Both the position numbers and the translations under genes were made by a program. A DNA stretch of 23,990 bases from Gnetum montanum (lineage: Eukaryota; Streptophyta; Gnetopsida; Gnetales; Gnetaceae), in the NCBI GenBank assembly GCA_015680685.1, contig MNCI01011132.1, positions 4,773-28,762 on the forward strand, in the 5' to 3' direction. Below, one piece after another: positions 20,481-23,990 of this stretch; positions within the stretch are counted from its first letter, which is position 1; every line of letters begins with the position of its first letter. The notes below the pieces were generated by a model. The model worked only from the letters and a program-made list of their open reading frames with translations, was not told the origin of the DNA and ran no database searches.

Positions 20481-21020
20481 CTGCACAACCTAATTTGCAA
20501 ATATTAGCATCATATCTAAGGGCAACACACGTGCAACGTAGCAACACCTAGTAGTTCATGAATACAACATAGCATAACCCTCTCCCCACACATAGTGTAG
20601 CAAGGGTGTGAAAGCCTAGCATAGCAAGAATATGCAAATAGCCTAGCATAGCAATAGAACAATTAACAACATGCCCTAGAAAAACACGTGTCACACTATT
20701 GCATCACACATGGCCTAGCCCTCCTAAGGGTTCTACGTTACACCATTTGAAGGTCAAGTAACTTAAGCTACCCAAGCCCCCGCAGTTATGACAACCACGA
20801 TGATGGCAGTTTAAGTGACCTTGCATGCAACTATGATGTAACATTTATGCATCTTCCATGACCGAAATGGTGATAGTGGTGATGCAAGGGCCAAAATGAC
20901 ACGACAACATAAAACATAGGCAGCCAAGAATGGATGCAAAGCAAATAGGATGCAAAACAAAAGCAGAGAACAACAGAAAATACAAAATGAAAAAGAAAAA
21001 TAGAGAAAAAGTAGTAACCT
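20481..21020 (-). other. Probable long first intron of the antisense gene
   Basis: The acceptor GGTTGTGCAG|GGTGGGG fits the upstream end of the first long coding block, which stays open from there. The stretch is noncoding and holds several TAGCATAGC-type words (20570-20655). The donor is uncertain: CAATAG|GTTACT near 21020 does not give the required phase exactly. Confidence 0.35.
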
Positions 21021-21141
21021 ATTGGGTTAATAGTGTGCTCTTCTGCATCGTAATGTGTGTTTGTTGTGCACGCCCCAGGGTCTTCTTCACCTCCTCAACC
21101 TTTGCAAGCCCCAGATGAGTGTGTTCCCTCTTAGGAGCCAT
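21021..21141 (-). pseudogene. Possible first exon of the antisense gene
   Basis: On the minus strand an ATG in good context (GATAATGGCT, at 21141-21139) opens a basic N-terminus starting MAPKREHTHLGLAKVEEVKK and runs about 40 codons to a TAG beside a GT. This looks like the start of a nuclear or nucleic-acid-associated protein, but function cannot be inferred. Linking it to the exon at 20480 needs an intron of roughly 540 nt whose donor I cannot fix, so it could instead be a separate small ORF. AT-rich DNA upstream (21142-21350) contains an ATAAATGG word, possibly a weak TATA. Confidence 0.35.
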
Positions 21142-21477
21142 TATCCTGCTTGCAAATTTACCCTCTTCGCTGTAAAAAACTCACCTTGGTAGTCGTTAAC
21201 ACAATTGCTTCACACTCTGAAATCGCCTTGTGCTCCGATGTGGGCTCTACATTCTTACGGTGAGAATGGAAAAATTGCCAGGGTTTAACCCCCATTTATG
21301 GTCATAATGATAAGATAGGAAAATTTGCTGCTCTCTCTCTCCGATTAATGTGGAGCGCGCTGTACAGCGTAGCATGCTCGCCACAACATCGTAACACTAT
21401 TAGCATTAAAGCCTTGACATGCTTCAAGACAACTATTTCCTTTATCAAAAACTAAAAAAATATATTTGTTTTCGTTA
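21142..21477. other. Possible promoter side of the antisense gene
   Basis: This is noncoding. It contains ACAGCGTAGCATGC (21364-21377) of the dispersed motif family and a CT tract near 21332-21342. No firm promoter call is possible. Confidence 0.25.
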
Positions 21478-21610
21478 TGGGTCTCAAAAGCTATTAAACT
21501 AGCAATCCTAGCAATCACAGCACAACTGGTCTGAAAAGACCTTAAACTAGCAATCCTAGCGTAGTTGCACCTCTAACGGTCTGAAAAGATCCTAAACTAG
21601 CAATTTTAAC
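21478..21610. repeat. Three hairpin-bearing repeats related to those at 16950-17195
   Basis: Units read approximately GGTCTGAAAAGACCTTAAACTAGCAATCCTAGC, near 21480 (degraded), 21530 and 21580. The clearest copy has a perfect 5-bp stem GGTCT/AGACC around a GAAA loop, then TTAAACTAGCA. This is the same architecture as the GGCC...GGCC repeats beyond the other end of the antisense gene. Confidence 0.7.
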
Positions 21611-21968
21611 CTGTCACATTCGCAGTCCACAATGACGTTAAACTAAGTAATTCCACATTCTTACATGGGCATTTTCGCATCTTCTTAGAATTTCGCATAC
21701 TCACATTAGCAATGTTACAATTTCTAGCAGTTTCGTGTTTTCATGATAGTCGTTTGCATTTTCGCCTTAACAGTTTTGCATTTCTAATACCTGCAATTTC
21801 CTGTTTCACATACCATTGTTGGCACATTTGGGCCATTTCATGGAATAGGTTGGGATTCATGGTGTTTGGTATCCATACCGTAATATATTTTCTCTCACAT
21901 AAGAACTAGGCTTACAACCTTTCACTAATTAGTCTCGTTCGGCTTAGTATTCACCTAATGGACTTGAC

Positions 21969-22646
21969 GTTGAATCACCAATATTTCAACATTTTCCTCA
22001 TTTTCCTAGTCCTCTAGGCTCATTTGTCTGTCCATAGTTCAAACGTCTACCCTTACAAGATCGTTTGACTTCAATTTTGTTGATGTATCCAGTGATTGAT
22101 TTTGATAATAGTGACAATGCTTGGAAAAAGTATGATAAGTTAACTGCAAGGGAATTGTTCAAGCAGTTTGGTTGCTCTAAGAGGATTTACGAGGATGCTT
22201 TGAACCCAATGCTTCTTCTTGGACTGTTTGCTCCAGGGGAGCAATGTAGTGTAGCTACAACGTTGGGAATGTTTTCCTACATTGTTGTGCATCAGAAAGA
22301 TTTTAATGTTCTTAGGTGTTGTGGAATGGTTCATGAGAAAATTTTCAGATCTTGGGTTCATCTCTTGAAGACAAACGGATGTCGTTTATTGTCCAATAAA
22401 AGAGTACCTGACTTTGTAGTTGATGAAACCAATGGAAATATATCAACAACAGTTTGTGGAATAGAGAATTTCTTAGCCAAAGCTGTTGTACTGCCTGTTG
22501 GTATTACAACATTAAAATGAATCATTCAAAATAGCACAATTCTGTAGCAAAGGGAGGAATTTGTTAATGTCCTAAATTTGGGGGCAGTGGATGTGCTTGT
22601 TGTAAGACTACGGCTTGACAAGAAGATTTCTGGTGGAGGAGTATGA
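21969..22646 (+). pseudogene. FAD-dependent desaturase/amine-oxidase-like pseudogene fragment
   Basis: One plus-strand frame encodes a middle segment of a plant flavoprotein of the phytoene-desaturase/amine-oxidase type, probably chloroplast-targeted in its intact form. Recognisable blocks are FPSPLG, FKRLPLQDRLTSILLMYPVI, AWKKYDKLTARELFKQFGCS, LFAPGEQCSVATTLGM, KIFRSW, and, after two stops, REEFVNVLNLGAVDVLVVRL. Stops at 22035 (TAG), 22518 (TGA), 22545 (TAG) and 22644 (TGA) lie inside the conserved reading, so it is broken. The N-terminal dinucleotide-binding part and the C-terminal FAD motif are missing. No intron interrupts the visible 680 bp, so either one exon or a processed copy is possible. 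It lies outside the retroelement coding regions. The family name is from memory of conserved blocks; the substrate is unknown. Confidence 0.7.
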
Positions 22647-23990
22647 AAATGTAGCAAATCTGATGTCGCTCAGTTGAATATTACAGAGGTTTATTGAATA
22701 ACCATGCTTGTAGTAACGATCTTGATGGAATCTAGGACCATATTCCTTATTGAAAAAAATAAAACATGATAGCTAAGAGGAGATGTTTCTTGCAAAGCTC
22801 GAAGAACGCTGCTCTACTAGGAGGTCCTGCAATATTAATTTTGGGCATTACCATCTCAGCCGTAATTCATTCTTCGGTACTTCGTCAGTTTGCATAAATA
22901 ACTTTGAACAATAGCAGCAGGTGATTGTAAGTCCTATTAATCTGTATTTGGCATAAGCAGTGGGTATTACGCAGCTGGTACTGGATTTCCAAGAAGACTT
23001 CAGGGGACACTCCCACTTGCTGCAGTTTTTGGGCCAAAACGTGCATTTTACGACCGCCTCAATGAGGATTGTGGATTTGCCATCATATTTGCAATAGAAA
23101 AATCTAAACAACGATGGCACCATCAAGCCTTGCCACAACCATGACCACGTGTCACGGGATCCTTAGGGTTGCATGAGTTCGCAATGGCACTCAAAATTTC
23201 CAGCAGAACAGCGGCAGCAGAGCAATGGTAGCGCAATGGAGGCCTAGCGGTGGTGGAATGGTGGCCATCTTGGCCGTCGTGATGGACTGAATCATTCAAC
23301 GTGGCCCCTATGAGAGCTGAAGCCATACGAAACATCTACAGTAGCAATCGCGTATGGGCTGGAAGAGAACACCTTGGGCCAATCCAAGGTAGAGCAGTGA
23401 GCAGCTGTGGCAGATCGTGCTCAATTTTGGGTTAAAGTGCAACTCTGCCATGTGAGAGGCAGTTGACATGGATGCGGAGAATAGGTGGGAGGATGCACAG
23501 CGGCGAAGAGGACGACAACGGCACTAGCACAACGTTGTCTATATCTACGCTGCGGTGCCGTGAGGGTTCTAACAGAAAAATTTGCACAATGCCGACATTT
23601 TTCAAATAGACCAATAGCGCCGATCATTCTTGACCGATGGCAATCCTCTTCCTGCACCGGCGTCGCACCTGCAGTCCCTAATCTGTGTAAAAAAATAAGA
23701 ATAGAAATCCATCAGCCAAGAACAAGGAACTCCGTTCTAGGCAGTTTCAAAATCGGATAGTTTCAAAACTGCGGCAGTCTGCACTCTGGGGAATAATGTT
23801 CCAAGGTTTTTTGGTAAGAGGTAGCAACGACAAAATTATTTGCAATCAAAGACGCTATGGAAGTAAAGAGAATATTACACTTTTGGGTAGTGCCAAACCT
23901 TTGAAGAATGTAATTATGTATGAAATTCAAGTCCAGCACTATGAAGCCTTGGATGCCGATTCATTGCTTATATATTTGTCGGAGTCATTG
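22647..23990. other. Unrecognised region, GC-richer from 23100 to 23680
   Basis: No protein family, RNA or repeat is recognised. A plus-strand open stretch without an ATG (about 22970-23140, containing YYAAGTGFPRRLQGTLPLAA) and several overlapping minus-strand frames at 23123-23657 have no known motif. Many overlapping frames on both strands suggest composition rather than coding. Confidence 0.35.

Noticed and set aside
10690-21610. A full-length element with two matching LTRs
   Set aside because: I compared the 10690-12000 sequence with 19000-21900 by eye and found only short shared words, no long direct repeat; the 3' LTR is absent, outside the window or too diverged.

Overview
This window is repeat-dominated, intergenic DNA from a plant nuclear genome, probably a seed plant with a large genome. 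The evidence is two decayed Ty3/gypsy LTR retrotransposons, plant-type GT-AG introns of about 70-125 nt, and a pseudogene of a plant FAD-dependent desaturase/amine-oxidase-type protein. There are no bacterial signals. No intact protein-coding gene is visible, and most short ORFs are chance frames in AT-rich DNA.

Layout. 1-800: LTR-like noncoding DNA on the minus strand with a TATA box, interrupted by two single N bases that are each flanked by a direct duplication (probable assembly joins). 800-6250: AT-rich, mostly featureless DNA with a CT microsatellite, a 28-bp-arm CpG-rich palindrome next to a TATA box, a tRNA-promoter-like (SINE-like) patch and a 33-bp minisatellite. 6250-10450: a degraded Ty3/gypsy element on the minus strand with gag, reverse transcriptase, RNase H and integrase in canonical order. 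10690-12250: LTR/leader-like DNA on the plus strand with hairpins and a TATA box. 12290-12995: a five-copy minisatellite in the leader. 13055-16903: gag-protease of a Tat-like Ty3/gypsy element, with nearly all internal stops being TAG and no RT, RNase H or integrase after it. 16950-17195: short hairpin-containing repeats. 17365-20480, probably extending to 21141: a multi-exon gene on the minus strand. 21478-21610: related hairpin repeats. 21969-22646: a desaturase-like pseudogene. 22647-23990: unrecognised.

The most interesting item is the minus-strand gene at 17365-20480. It can be read as at least five exons joined by four GT-AG introns (88, 104, 72 and 124 nt) whose phases all keep the reading frame, and it ends in an acidic tail and a TGA stop. 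It lies convergent to and downstream of the gag-protease ORF, where a Tat-like element would carry pol or a 3' antisense ORF. An intron-bearing gene in antisense orientation can pass through retrotransposition unspliced, so this looks like a spliced antisense gene carried by a partly deleted or non-autonomous Tat-like element. One family of short words (CTACGCTATGC/TAGCATAGC type) occurs in the element's 5' region, at the point where the gag-protease ORF ends, and inside the introns of the antisense gene. Related hairpin repeats flank the gene on both sides. I did not find a matching pair of LTRs, so the unity of the element is inferred. The function of the antisense protein is not recognised.
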